DNA of 64,000 nt from Limonium bicolor (Eukaryota; Streptophyta; Magnoliopsida; Caryophyllales; Plumbaginaceae), in NCBI GenBank assembly GCA_023374045.1, contig CM041776.1:47560171-47624170 (forward strand), written 5' to 3'. A program made the position numbers and the translations under genes. A model generated the notes under the pieces. That model did no database searches. It had not been told where the DNA came from and worked only from the letters and a program-made list of their open reading frames with translations. Shown here piece by piece: positions 1 to 12,461 of the stretch (positions within the stretch are counted from its first letter, which is position 1; the number at the start of each line of letters is the position of its first letter).

Positions 1-226
1 CGGTATAGTTGATAAGGTGTATATTATGTTGTTGTTAATGGAAAGGAATAATAATGTATAGTTGCTCGGGAATTTAGCCCATCAGACCGGTACAGTGTGT
101 ATGTATTAGCCTTGTTAGCCACGTGGGTGGCTAACGGCGTGTAACACCAACAAGTTAAGTATGTGATGAGTTTGTTCTTCCGCTGCAGTTTATTGTAAGT
201 ATGTAAATGTTGGATGGGGTGTTACA
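1..226 (+). mobile_element. 3' end of a plus-strand chromovirus-like LTR (element F)
   Basis: The segment ends in GGGGTGTTACA, the same terminus as the LTRs of elements A, C and E. Read on the other strand it matches the terminal 200 bases of A's LTR in order: the gcagcgg box, the GTGTTACACGCCGTTAGCC block and the ACCGGTCTGATGG block. At 227 the sequence switches to the inside of A's LTR (matching 9441 onward). The simplest reading is a plus-strand element inserted into A's 3' LTR, with the rest of it left of the window. Confidence 0.7.
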
Positions 227-2261
227 AAACTCATTTAATTCCTTGTCTAATACATCACCCAATTCTTGCTCAAGTTCAATAAATTCGTTTTCTCACATTT
301 TGCATTTTGCACTCTTTTACACTTTCTAACTTCTTCTTGTTAGTTTTACATCCTACCAACATCTCCAAATGCATCAATGACCATTACACATCATTCCTAG
401 ACAATTGCATCCTCTAAACCCAAGTTCACTCCTTGTTTCACAAGTTATAAACACAAATCCTTTCTCTTGGAATTCTAAGTTCCTATCACCATTATGCTAC
501 AGATTTTGCACCCTTCCAATATCATTCTCCATCTACCCTTACAAGGTCATCAAGTATCTCAACTCAGCCACATACACACCTAGCTCCTCCAGTTCAGCAA
601 GTCCCCTTATAACACTTATTTTCTATCGAAATTTCGCCATAACTTCCCCATAAACTTAACATCTCCCAAACCATCAATTCACATCAATTTACCTTCCTAA
701 TCTAGCCACAACCATAAGGGTCCTATCAGCACACAATATCAATCCAAAAAAATCCACCAACAACATTTATAGCTACAAAATCTCAATACACCACAATATA
801 ACTTCAAACTCAAATCCTTTGGCTCCAAGGCCTCCAATTCAAACCAATAATTCACAAGATCTCCCAAAATCAACTAAAACATTATTTTCATATTTTGGGT
901 TTATTATTCAATTTAACCCATCCCCAAGCTTTAGAACCATTAAACAAGCTTTAAGGTAGATTCCTTACCTTAATTTACAAGTCTCACATTAATTCTCCTC
1001 TTGCTCCTCATCTCCTCAACATCGGTCAAGAGGGAATGGAGTTTCAAAACTACATCCCAACATTCAAGAAACACAAAATACATTCCATTAATTATCTAAA
1101 CCCTTAGGAAATCTCAATTCAACATAAAGGGCTTAGAGTACAAGTTAGGGTTTTACCTTTGGAGATTTTTGAGAGGGGTTCTCACCCTTGAATCAAGAAG
1201 GGAATTACTTCACCATTGGAGGGTTGAAATGGAGCTCAAAACCAAGAAGAAAAACAAGGTAAGAGAGAGAGGCAAAATCGGCTACCACCACAAGATGGAG
1301 AAAAATGAGGTTTTTCTTGGAGATTTTTACCTTAGGAGGGAGAGGAGACTCCAAGCTACCCATTGGTGCCATTTCTCTTCAAATGGGGAAAACCCATGGA
1401 GATGAAGTTCATCCTTTTGGAATTTTGAAAAGAGAGGATGATAGAGGATGATGAGGAGATGAAGAATATGTAGTTTATTTTCGATTTGGAGCTCAAATGG
1501 AGCTTGGGCACGAGTTTGAATGTGGAGTAGCCATGGGGGCTTCACCATTGTTCAGAAACAGAGAGAGAGAGAAGGAAAAATCGATGGGGAGGAAGAAGAG
1601 AGGAAATAGAGAAAGGGAAGGAAAATAACGGAGGAGAGAGAGGGTGGGGGCACCTTTTTATTTTTTGCTTTTGCTTTTAACTTATTTGATTAGTTAACTA
1701 GTCATGTGTGAGGGGCTATCTACATTAATAAAACCGGCCCACATAACTGTTACAGGCTGGAGCGTTTTTCGTCGTTTACAGAAACGCTCGTTAATTTACC
1801 CGGTTTAGCACTATTCACTAACCGGGCCCGTTTTCCGGAATTTTCTCGTTTATTAATTTTAATGGTTATTATACCCCCATTAATGTTTATTTATAGTTAT
1901 ATGATAAACTATAATTTTACGGGGTCATTTGACTGTTTAAATTCACGTTTTCGGGTTTTCTCGAAAAACGCGCTTTAAGACTCCGTTAGCGTTTTAACGC
2001 ATTATTTGAATCCGTTTTCTTCCGGAATTTTTCCCACATGTTCTTAGTGTGTAATTAAGGTATAAAAATACATTTATCACTCTAACTAAGGTTATGTACC
2101 TCCTAAAATAATTAAATACACGATTTCACGTTTTATGACTTTTACGCATTTTCTTATTCTTTTTGGTTTTTATTTCTTCACCAATAATCTTAAGGACTTA
2201 ATTAGCCTTAGAAAATTATAATTACATAGTTAATTAACATATTAAGGTTTGGGGTATTTCA
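227..2261 (-). repeat. 3' LTR of element A (partial)
   Basis: Near-identical to 9441-11495, with scattered one-base indels. It starts in element orientation with TGAAATACCCCAAACC at 2261 and is cut at about 227 by element F. It includes a pyrimidine-rich leader-like stretch around 1555-1660 (read as CT-rich on the minus strand). Confidence 0.85.
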
Positions 2262-2279
2262 ATCTACCCCCCTTAAAAG
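2262..2279 (-). other. Polypurine tract of element A
   Basis: The minus strand reads CTTTTAAGGGGGGTAGAT directly before the LTR start TGAAATACC. The same tract precedes the 3' LTRs of C and D. Confidence 0.85.
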
Positions 2280-2377
2280 AACTTCGTCTCGAAGTTCACA
2301 CTTCCCACACATCATTGGTTAGAATACAGGGATTACTTGCAACATACAACTTCCATAACAACATACCTTACATCACA

Positions 2378-2630
2378 CCCTCGGACTTAACGGTCCGGGT
2401 ACATATACACATCCATACATAACATAACATACTTAGTAGCCTCGGACTTAATGGTCCGGGTACCTTAACAACATTGTACCTACATAACAACCCTTAGACT
2501 CTTAGGTCTGGGTAACATAGCAACATTTAGACTCTTAGGTCTTGATAACATAACAACCTTTAGACACATGGTCTAGGTAACATAACGCTTTCGGAATTCA
2601 ATCACATTAGGACTCAAGGTCCAAAATAAT
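2378..2630. repeat. Spaced short inverted repeats (GGACTTAACGGTCC type)
   Basis: About six units spaced 30-60 bases apart: two GGACTTAAnGGTCC, two AGACTCTTAGGTCT, one AGACACATGGTCT and one GGACTCAAGGTCC. Most are followed by GGGTAAC/ACATA-rich spacers. Each unit can form a short hairpin. Single related units occur at the equivalent place in C (about 19800) and D (about 40311 and 40360). Confidence 0.7.
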
Positions 2631-3768
2631 AATTACTACACATACCACACAACATGTCATAGCATGTATATCAACCAGAAATTCCTTTTCCATCTCTTCA
2701 TGAGTTCGAGACCCATGTAGAGTACATATACACTGTGATCCCGCAGAACCGGTCGCGATGGACACTCTGGTCCCCGTTCCTTTGGGAGATCAAAACAATT
2801 GCATACATCTTTAAAATATACTTCTCATGTCACCGGTCCTAAGACAAAGGCTCATACGTCCTCAGCTCGTGAGCAAGTAGTAGGAAAATACCCTCTACGA
2901 GGTTAAGTATAATGAAATCCCTTTATGGAAGGGTACAAGTTGAAAACCTCTACGAAGGTCACATAAAGGGGTTCCTTCCTTTGAAAATACCACGTAAGAA
3001 TCTTAAAATATTATTGAAGTCTAGAAATACCAATTGCAAATTTGAAAAACCCAATTTAAAATTCTTTGAAAGCCATACAACTCCAAGTCCAATTATTTTA
3101 GCTGTATCTTATTCTGAGTGTGATATTGTGACCACTTATAGGGAGTTTCAAGAATCATCCAACCCTAATGATCAACATCAGAGTTGAACTACCTTGCACC
3201 CCAATTTGTGTTCGGCTTCCCTTGATCTCATGATAATCAAGTTTCACCTCCCACTTCATTTTCAAACAACAACTAATTCAGCATGTACCATTTTCTATCT
3301 TTTAATCCATCTAGTCGTAATCATTACATCTCCAAGGGATAGAACTCTGTCTATCAATCGTCTTCCAGATTTACTTTAAATCAAGTTACCTAGGGAGTTA
3401 ATTCTCACTAGGTTCTATGTCGATTTCATACTTCTTCCTAAATCGCAACCAATATATATATATACATACAGATATAGGTATTTTTTTTTTATCAAAATAT
3501 AAGGATCATATGAACATATATTGTTGGGGTTTTAGTTCCCCGGGAGTTTTTCTACTCCTTATACATATACTTTCACACACATCCTTTAACACAACAACAC
3601 ACTTATCACAATGTATTCGCATCTTCTGTGCGCAATTACCACAATTAACCATGAATGAATGCGTATGTTTATGTAACACGCGCACCAATCATCAAAACAA
3701 ATCATTTTGTGCTATGCACATCGTAGTTCAGTACACTTGTACGGTAAAAGACACTAAGTGGTTCTGCG

Positions 3769-3801
3769 CTCTACCCCCCTTAAAAGGGATTACGCCCACG
3801 T
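3769..3801 (-). other. Second polypurine-tract-like module of element A
   Basis: The minus strand reads CGTGGGCGTAATCCC, then TTTTAAGGGGGGTAGAGC. The core AAGGGGGGTAGA is identical to the true PPT 1.5 kb away, and the same module sits just after pol in C, D and E. Confidence 0.75.
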
Positions 3802-6800
3802 AATCAATCAGTTAATCACTGGTTTAGAACATTCTACCGTCGTGAAGTGTTTATCGCCACGCGGTTATTACACAATGTGTTCTGGTTTGAGGATCTTAGC
3901 CATATTGGCGGTTAGTCCCTAACCAAGAATTCTCCTAGAGTTTACTTTGACTCTTAACTGGTTTCGATTCTGGCCTGTGAGGCTTTTAGGCATCATTAGT
4001 TTGCCATTCACTCATGTTCACTATTCACATTCATCGTTTGACTCACTGGTTCACCAGTTATGTTGCGCAACTCTTGATAATTTAGAGCTTAGTTTGCTCC
4101 ATACATTATCCTTACTGTATTATATCCCCGATTATCACCTTTATCTTGGTATAACGGTTTCTCAACCGACGAGCGTGGTATTTCTTACCGTGAGCGAATT
4201 CGGTGAGTTACAAACTTACTATCCACTTCCATGATAATTACTGTATTCCACAATGACTTACTTGATTTCTTCCGACTTACTGTCGGTTACGTTTGAGCTA
4301 ATACTTGTTGTGTAGTACTCTGTCGGTTATTTCCAACACTTGAGGTATATTCCATACCGATATTTAATAATCGTGTTACTGTAGTCACTTATGTCAACCA
4401 AGTACCCTTTGATTGGTACGACCGTGCTTCTCTTATGCATCGGTTTATCACACCATAAGTCTGTCATCTATCACACTTAACATTTGCCAAAACTTCCTAG
4501 CTATCTCACTCGATCATTACCGTGCAAGCGCAATACCAAAAACACTCAGTCATACAGAGTGCAGAGGCGTAACTCTTGACAGTAAATCTCTTATGCGGTA
4601 GCGATAGGAATTCGCACTGTTCCTTATCACATAGTCTCAACTACTGGCTCATTGCCCAGTCTGTTTATTATTACTTACTTGTATGTCCATTGAGTTTCAC
4701 TCATAACTGGTTCTTGCCGCATTATTATTTAACAATACTTATGCAACGGTCGCTTGCTGCGCACCGTGCGGTTACTTATTGTATAACATTAACTTATCCG
4801 GCATCCGCTATTATATTAGCTTCTGCCATTGCACTGTGTTTCGCCACTTAGTGGCCGATGCTGAACACGCTATTGTTTTTGAGTCTTTATGCTCTTGAGC
4901 GTTGTTCATTACACATTAGCATCCCCACCTATTGCCACTTATTTGACCTTTTTACTCATCTGGTCTCCACAACTGGGTGCAACTCTTTTCGTAGTAACAA
5001 ACATGGTCAACTCTTAACACATTCCCTGAACTCTATTCACATAACTACCGCTGTTGCGGTCTCACATATCATGAGGTATCCCCACTCTTAAAGCAGTGGT
5101 TCGTTATCCGCTTTACTTACTTATATAACATAGACTTCCGTACTTAACAAATTTTACCCAACATATTCCATTTATGGCCTATAGGCCTTATTGCTTCGAG
5201 TTCTAGTCACTGTAGGCTGTCACACACATTACTTTTCGAACAATATTTGCGTTGAGCTCCATGACAAGGTCATTGTTCCTTTCATGGTATGCCCCTTCAA
5301 GGATGTCAGACTTCCTCTTGACGCCTTATGCTTAAACTGGGGTTTAGTTTCAACCCTTGCGTTTCCGTCACGTTATTCCGTTCAACCACTGTTGATCCAA
5401 ACACCCTTTTAAGGATAACTCCTGGGTGTTATTAGGTTATGCCATTACATCTGGCTTGCACTTATGAGTACGTGTGGTTAGCTACATTGCCTTACGTTCT
5501 TGGCTGGGTTAAATATCATTTCCAGTGAGATTGATATTCCCTTAGTTCAAGTGATCACTTCGGGAGTCTCATCCCGTTCATTGCACATCAACGTATCCAT
5601 AGTAGACATCTGCCTCACCATATGCAGGTTGATTACTTCCAGCTATTATATTCATCCCTCGGGATTCTTGAGATATGTTCCACGTCTTTACTTACTAACC
5701 AGTGCACTTCGCACTTGTTCACCTTTAAACATTTCCCTAAAATGAATTTGCTGATTCCTTTAGTCTCGTTGACTTAACTGGGTCCCTTTACTTCAACCCT
5801 TCGATGGTAATCCATTACTCTTGTCTGACTTTACTTTGGACCGTAGTATGGAGTCGACTACTTCCCGTGTTCCAGACTCCACTCGTATACATACGTGGGG
5901 TATCCTACTGATACATTGCTACTTACCCGACTACCCCATAAGAAGGTTTGTCAGGCCCACAAGCTCCTATCGAGTGCGGTCGTCCCACATTACTGTTGGT
6001 ACACTCGTAGTGTCCGTCACACGCCTAGGTGAAGTATTCTGTTGTCAACTCCTCTTATATTATCCTGTGATAATATGCATTCCATGCTTCCCGAACTTAC
6101 TCAAGGGAAGTGTATCCACTGTTGTATTATTATGAACTCCATCCATTCCTTCGGGTGTTACCCTTGGGTTTACCGGTTTCCGTCGGTTATTTAAAAGTAA
6201 CTGGGTAAAACTTACCTACCATGTGGCACTGAGGCCGGTGTAGGTCTTCTGGTTTGGTTTCAAAAAGAAGGTTAGAAATAAAATGGGTTTGAAAGAAACT
6301 TTGGTTTTGAAAATAATTTTAGGTTGAAAGAAAAATTTTCGTGGTTTTACAACGTTTCTTGCCTTATCCAAGTCTAGCTTCTTGCTGACTGGTGTATTTC
6401 CAAGTACAGAGGTCAGGCTATTAAGCCTCCCACAGTTATGATGACCTCACTTAACTTCATGGTACTTTACTAAGTGCGGTCGGTAGTTGTTAAAATTCTC
6501 CCGCACAGCCTTGTTATAGCAGCACTTGCCATGGCAAGTGCGCCATGCAACCTGGTTATCGGTTCAATACACATTGGTTGCGGTACTGCTTTCACCCGCT
6601 CTAACATCAGTGGCCTTGTTGGCCCTTGCTTGATCTTACAGTCTTAACAACAAATCCTCTGGGTACTTCTCACTGTCGTCACACGACATCCATTAACTAG
6701 GGTGTTTCCCGTTCTGGGAGACCCCTTTTATTTAGTATTGTATCCTCTTCGTACTACGTCGTAGTTCTTTGCTCGGTTGGTGTACCGTTGGTGTGTTAGT

Positions 6801-7283
6801 CAACATTGTAGTCCCGTAGACACTCATCTCGGGTTTCTACTATTTCACTTCTCCACGTTTGCACGCTTAGTGCTTGTAAGCTGGTTGTCCTCGACTGCTT
6901 CGCATGTCGACCCAGGGTGCTGGAAATTCCATTCTCTTATGCATAAGATTCTTCACTTTTCGCTAACAAGAGCGGTTACTATTGTTTAAATGGAACCGTC
7001 TTCGGGATTCACGCCTTTCGGAATCTACCGTGTGACAGGTTCTCAGTACTTATAAGGACATTTAATAACAGCCAGATCGGTATTCCCGAGTAAGAGAGGA
7101 CTTTCTTCTCTCTGGCGTTCTTTCCAAGTTATAAAATAGGGTTTGTGGAGGGTGGGATGGATACTGTAGGTATCCAGTACACACTGGTATTCCCTAACTA
7201 GCGTACTTCTCACGCTATCACTCAACCCTAACCCAAAGTACTAAACTCTTAACTCGGTACTTCCTAAGCTCGGTATTTCAGTC

Positions 7284-7316
7284 ATCAGAGCGATACTTCG
7301 CTCTGATACCACTTTT
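7284..7316 (-). other. Primer binding site and hairpin of element A
   Basis: On the minus strand the LTR end GGTGTTACA is followed by a short spacer and TGGTATCAGAGC, complementary to the 3' end of plant initiator tRNA-Met. Immediately after it comes CGCTCTGAT, which can pair with ATCAGAGCG of the PBS around a six-base loop. Confidence 0.85.
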
Positions 7317-7684
7317 TGTAACACCCCAACTACAAATAACATACTTAACAACTCTTTGCAGCGGAAATCACAACTCACATCATAACTCAACTCTTTGGTG
7401 TTACACGCCGTTAGCCACCCACGTGGCTAACAAGGCTAACATACATACATCGTACCGGTCTGATGGACTAAACTCCCGAGCAACTACACACTAATCCCGT
7501 TCCATGTCCAACATTCATTATACACTTACATTACAACTGTACCGAGTATTCTCCAACTAACGCCGATACAATTTCGGTCTTACTACACCTACAATACTTA
7601 CATAATTTACACGACTACCACGTACAGTCAACTACCCCGTCCTACTCTCGAACGGCTTCCAGTTCCTTGTACCTGAAAAGTATG

Positions 7685-7719
7685 GAGCCCCCAAAGGGGG
7701 TCAGCACCTTTGCTGGTAT
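7685..7719 (-). other. Conserved double-hairpin LTR block (A)
   Basis: Plus strand: GAGCCCCCAAAGGGGGTC, then AGCACCTTTGCTGGTA. Two adjacent stem-loops (CCCCC/GGGGG and CAGCA/TGCTG). The same block is at 15906, 26379, 36718 and 46994 in the LTRs of C and D, whose flanks differ more. Confidence 0.7.
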
Positions 7720-9127
7720 GGTAATCCCGCAGCCCGCATGCTACCGGGCCACGCACAAATTTGTCGTCTTAGCATGCGGTTGATTTACTTCAAACATGCA
7801 CAAACTCACACACATATCATGCTTATAAGCAAACATCCATTAATAGAATACCTACACAAGGTTAGCACACTCAACATAACAACACACTTCACTTTATAAT
7901 ATACACAACTTAATTTCACTCTTCTTAGAGTACATGAACTTCATTTAGGGAGTGCCGGGGTGATATAAGCCCGAGCACAACATACATACATTTTCTTTAC
8001 TTGAGTGGCGGCTTCATATAGGACCGTACACAACATACATAATTTCCCCCTAACTCCAATAGTGATGAGGTAGGTAAGCCTTGGTTAAGCTTGTGGGTGG
8101 TTGTAATTCAAGGAGGAAGAACAACCGTAACATAACAAAGAGGGAGTCGAAGCAAACTTAGGCATCGACACCCTACCAACATTATACATAATTTCCCCCC
8201 TAGCCGATGTGGAGGTCGGGTAGGTAAGCTTTGGCTAAGCTAGTGGGAGGTCGAAATCCAATGAAGGAAAACAACCCTAACATAACAGGATGGGAGTTAA
8301 TTCACATATATATATTAACTCCCAAACAATACGCGCGACCAGGACAACCAGATTCCTCTCCATACATACATATACTTATTAGTTAAGGGTTCCCTTATGG
8401 AACTTATCATATACATACGTCACATAGTGTTGCTAACTCGGTTAGACACACAAGGGAGATCATATCCCATTTCAACAACACGGATAACAGTATTCCACGA
8501 CAACAACAAATTAAACACGTCACATACATCACACATAATCATAACATACACTAACGCACGGATAGCCGCAGTTAGAACGTTCCCATGGGTTGGGACGTTT
8601 ATTCCGAATACCGATCACTTATGTGAGCCTAAGGTCGGTTAACTATTATTTAATAACTAAGGTTAAGCGGTATTGGAATTAATTACGCCACAATAATGAA
8701 TTACTGTAAACTCATTTCATGCTTTATCTTGCAAGGTGGCAAACACACAGAAAAACACATTGGCATACAAGCCGGTGTAACCGGTAGGACACAGGTTGCA
8801 AGAAAACCATACCTATCACCATGGTCCACTCTAACGTGTCCTCTTATGTTCCTCGAACAATTCTCGAACAACTGGTAACATTACAATTACTTTCATCAAC
8901 ATTGGGGTAACATGATTGCTTAATAACTAACGCCCATAGTTAACCCCGTCATCCCGTTGTACTTAATTTATTTATGTGATCTTTTGTTCACAACTTACAC
9001 ATTCACTCTCACCCTTGTTTATACTTCCAATGTCCTTTAAAAGTCACCAAACAAGGCCTAAACATTATCTAAACCATTATCATTCACTTCCCCATCTTAA
9101 CACACTTAATAACACTCTCTGGTGCAT

Positions 9128-9320
9128 TTTTAGGGTGGTCCGGGTTTGTGTCCAAGTTTACAAACCCGGACCATCTCATCGCAATACTCTCTGCCCAATT
9201 TTTCACCTGGTCCGGGTTTGTATCCGAGTTTACAAACCCGGACCACCTACAGAATTCACTCTCTGGTATGTTTTTGGGCTGGTCCGGGTTTAGGTCCTTG
9301 TTTGCAACCCGGACCACTCC
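9128..9320. repeat. LTR inverted-repeat array, GGTCCGGGTTTG type
   Basis: Three units of about 60 bases, each with GGTCCGGGTTTG and, after a short gap, CAAACCCGGACC. The array sits just upstream of a block shared with C and D (CTCCTAATGT / CTCATTT region). Confidence 0.85.
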
Positions 9321-11495
9321 AGCATTAGTTCAGAACATTATTTCTCAGCCACTCTTCAACCACCAAACCAAGCCTAACCTTCTCCTAATGTTTCTACATA
9401 AATCCTAACATGTTTTAACACTAATTTGGCACCTCAAACCTCATTTAATTCCTTGTCTAATACATCACCCAATTCTTGCTCAAGTTCAATAAATTCGTTT
9501 TCTCACATTTTGCATTTTGCACTCTTTTACACTTTCTAACTTCTTCTTGTTAGTTTTTACATCCTACCAACATCTCCAAATGCATCAATGACCATTACAC
9601 ATCATTCCTAGACAATTGCATCCCTCTAAACCCAAGTTCACTCCTTGTTTCACAAGTTATAAACACAAATCCTTTCTCTTGGAATTCTAAGTTCCTATCA
9701 CCATTATGCTACAGATTTTGCACCCTTCCAATATCATTCTCCATCTACCCTTACAAGGTCATCAAGTATCTCAACTCAGCCACATACACACCTAGTTCCT
9801 CCAGTTCAGCACGTCCCCTTATAACACTTATTTTCTATCGAAATTTCGCCATAACTTCCCATAAACTTAACATCTCCCAAACCATCAATTCACATCAATT
9901 TACCTTCCTAATCTAGCCACACCCATAAGGGTCCTATCAGCACACAATATCAATCCAAAAAAAAAAAATCCACCAACAACATTTATAGCTACAAAATCTC
10001 AATACACCACAATATAACTTCAAACTCAAATCCTTTGGCTCCAAGGCCTCCAATTCAAACCAATAATTCACAAGATCTCCCAAAATCAACTAAAACATTA
10101 TTTTCATATTTTGGGTTTATTATTCAATTTAACCCATCCCCAAGCTTTAGAACCATTAAACAAGCTTTAAGGTAGATTCCTTACCTTAATTTACAAGTCT
10201 CACATTAATTCTCCTCTTGCTCCTCATCTCCTCAACATCGGTCAAGAGGGAATGGAGTTTCAAAACTCCATCCCAACATTCAAGAAACACAAAATACATT
10301 CCATTAATTATCTAAACCCTTAGGAAATCTCAATTCAACATAAAGGGCTTAGAGTACAAGTTAGGGTTTTACCTTTGGAGATTTTTGAGAGGGGTTCTCA
10401 CCCTTGAATCAAGAAGGGAATTACTTCAACATTGGAGGGTTGAAATGGAGCTCAAAACCAAGAAGAAAAACAAGGTAAGAAGAGAGGCAAAATCGGCTAC
10501 CACACAAGATGGAGAAAAAGAGGAGAAAAATGAGGTTTTTCTTGGAGATTTTTACCTTAGGAGGGAGAGGAGACTCCAAGCTACCCATTGGTGCCATTTT
10601 CTCTTCAAATGGGGAAAACCCATGGAGATGAAGTTCATCCTTTTGGAATTTTGAAAAGAGAGGATGATAGAGGATGATGAGGAGATGAAGAATATGTAGT
10701 TTATTTTCGATTTGGAGCTCAAATGGAGCTTGGGCATGAGTTTGAATGTGGAGTAGCCATGGGGGCTTCACCATCGTTCAGCAACAGAGAGAGAGAGAAG
10801 GAAAATCGATGGGGAGGAAGAAGAGAGGAAAGAGAGGAAAGAGAGAAAGGGAAGGAAAATAAAGGAGGAGAGAGAGGGTGGGGCCACCTTTTTATTTTTG
10901 CTTTTGCTTTTAACTTATTTGATTAGTTAACTAGTCATGTGTGAGGGGCTATCTACATTAATAAAACCGGCCCACATAACTGTTACAGGCTGGAGCGTTT
11001 TTCGTCGTTTACAGAAACGCTCGTTAATTTACCCGGTTTAGCACTATTCACTAACCGGGCCCGTTTTCCAGAATTTTCTCGTTTATTTAATTTTAATGGT
11101 TATTATACCCCCGTTAATGTTTATTTATAGTTATATGATAAACTATAATTTTTACGGGGTCATTTGACTGTTTAAATTCACATTTTCGGTTTTTCTCGAA
11201 AAACGCGCTTTAAGACTCCGTTAGCGTTTTAACGCATTATTTGAATCCGTTTCTTCCGGAATTTTTCCCACATGTTCTTAGTGTGTAATTAAGGTATAAA
11301 AATACATTTATCACTCTAACGAAGGTTATGTACCTCCTAAAATAATTAAATACGCGATTTCACGTTTTGTGACTTTTACGCATTTTCTTATTCTTTTTTG
11401 TTTTTATTTCTTCACCAATAATCTTAAGGACTTAATTAGCCTTAGAAAATTATAATTACATAGTTAATTAACATATTAAGGTTTGGGGTATTTCA

Positions 11496-11692
11496 CAATT
11501 AGAGTGCTCAGTATCTATTCATCACAGCGTGAGGAGTTGTATTGTTGGAAAGGGTAAGGTTGCCTTGTTGCTCACAAGGGTGAGTGACGGCGTGTAACAC
11601 CAAGGTAGATAGTTTTATTTTCCGCTGTGATTTATTATTCATTATGCTACGACTTGCGACGTTATTACAGGTTTAGGATTAGGGGTGTTACA
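11496..11692 (+). repeat. 3' terminal part of the 5' LTR of element E
   Basis: Ends in AGGGGTGTTACA at 11692 and carries the family blocks GGCGTGTAACACC and TTTTCCGCTG. The LTR is cut at 11495 by element A. The matching end of E's 3' LTR lies beyond 64000, so the two copies cannot be compared here. Confidence 0.7.
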
Positions 11693-11694
11693 AA

Positions 11695-11724
11695 AGGGTA
11701 TCACAGCAGAGTACCGCTCTGATG
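11695..11724 (+). other. Decayed primer binding site and hairpin of element E
   Basis: GGGTATCACAGCAGAG follows the LTR end, a mutated form of TGGTATCAGAGC. It is followed by CGCTCTGATG, preserving the PBS-pairing arm seen in A, C and D. Confidence 0.6.
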
Positions 11725-11904
11725 AAAAGATATTGAGTCTAGGACAATGAGCATAGGAATATTGGGATACGGGAAACGTCCGTGAGGATTCGTGACCTAG
11801 AAAAATCTAGGGATATTTTATTGCTAGTAATTAGTTTCTTACATGTTTGTGATTATGTATGTGATACGGTGTAGCAGCCGAGTAGAAATAAAAATATACT
11901 ATAG

Positions 11905-12461
11905 ATGTCAACAAGAGGAGGACCATATGGAGGCAACAGCGGACGCAGTGGCGAGACACCGGCGGATGTTTCAGCAGTACCAGGCCTAGCAGTAGCCATG
12001 GCGGCCTTCGTGCAGCAACTAGGAGCTCAACTTACGGGAGCCATACCCCACCTGCCGCAGCCCAGGGAAACCAACTGGTTGAAGAGCATTGCAGACGTGA
12101 GAGTACTGACTTACTCAGGGGAACCGGACCCCACCGCGCTAGAGAAATTTATTGAAGAGCACCAGAAGGCGTTCAAAGCTATTGGAGTTCCAGAAGACCA
12201 GCAGGTCGACATCGCCGCATACAACCTGAAGGACACAGCTGACGTTTGGTGGCGGTTTGTAGAGGGCCACCGTAGAGCTACACCGGACTTTGGATGGACA
12301 GCATTTGTAGAAGTGTTGCGGGAGAAGTTCAACCCCGAACACCTAAAGCAGAGGAAAAGGTAGGAGATCGAGACCTTAATCCAAGGGAGGCAAACAGTTG
12401 ACCAGTACTACGCACGGATCACCAGGTGTTGGACTATATACTAGGAATCGACAACTCCTAC
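11905..12461 (+). pseudogene. gag: gag of element E, N-terminal part (split by T1)
   Basis: An open frame of 152 residues (to 12363) begins MSTRGGPYGGNSG after a glycine/arginine-rich start, as in the gags of C and D. The capsid-type retrotransposon gag motifs follow: PRETNWLKSIADVRV, TALEKFIEEHQKAF, AAYNLKDTADVWWRF and FGWTAFVEVLREKFNPEH. This protein would form the virus-like particle shell. A stop at 12361 interrupts it. Reading continues as EIETLIQGRQTVDQYYARIT and then runs into the T1 insertion at 12462. After T1 the sequence resumes at 53926. The copy is broken by at least one stop, indels and the 41 kb insertion. The family assignment is firm; the start is chosen as the first ATG with a gag-like N-terminus. 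Confidence 0.8.
12457..12461 (+). other. Target-site duplication of T1 (left), CCTAC
   Basis: CCTAC precedes the T1 LTR start at 12462 and recurs at 53921-53925 directly after the T1 LTR end. This proves a single insertion into the gag of E. Confidence 0.9.

Larger units (their letters stand above)
2280..7283 (-). other. Non-coding interior of element A
   Basis: Five kilobases without a recognisable protein domain on either strand. The open frames seen here (for example 3417-3803 or 5821-6135 on the plus strand) are short, lack motifs and run antisense to the element. Apart from the repeats and PPT-like module listed separately, I see no gene or decayed gag/pol. Confidence 0.65.
227..11495 (-). 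mobile_element. Element A: large non-coding LTR retrotransposon (LARD-like), minus strand
   Basis: Two long direct repeats (227-2261 and 7317-11495) flank about 5 kb of interior. On the minus strand a polypurine tract abuts the left repeat and an iMet-type primer binding site abuts the right repeat, so the 3' LTR is on the left and the 5' LTR on the right. The interior has no gag or pol reading frame on either strand; the listed small ORFs resemble nothing known. LTR termini, PBS hairpin and PPT modules match the coding elements C and D, so A is probably moved by proteins of such relatives. The outer part of its 3' LTR has been displaced by element F. Confidence 0.8.
7317..11495 (-). repeat. 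5' LTR of element A (4179 bp)
   Basis: Bounded by TGTAACACCCC at 7317 and GGGGTATTTCA at 11495 on the plus strand, that is TG...CA termini. It holds the conserved double hairpin at 7685-7719 and an inverted-repeat array at 9128-9320. It also has a splice-donor-like AAAG|GTAAAAC at about 10372 (minus strand) and a pyrimidine-rich leader-like stretch on the minus strand near 10780-10880. Confidence 0.9.

Noticed and set aside
1169..1548. Small ORFs in A's LTR, repeated at 10385-10774 on both strands
   Set aside because: Present in both LTR copies simply because the LTR is duplicated; no domain, frames differ by indels. The minus-strand frame could be an upstream ORF in the leader but this is unsupported.
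3417..6135. Series of plus-strand ORFs in the interior of A
   Set aside because: Antisense to the element, low complexity, no conserved motif; chance open frames.
9084..9408. ORFs on both strands across the GGTCCGGGTTTG array of A
   Set aside because: The frames translate hairpin repeats and give the same peptide theme on both strands; a repeat artefact, not a gene.
11496..11692. Considered as the continuation of element A
   Set aside because: A's LTR ends at TATTTCA (11495); the following segment is in the opposite orientation and leads into the PBS and gag of E.
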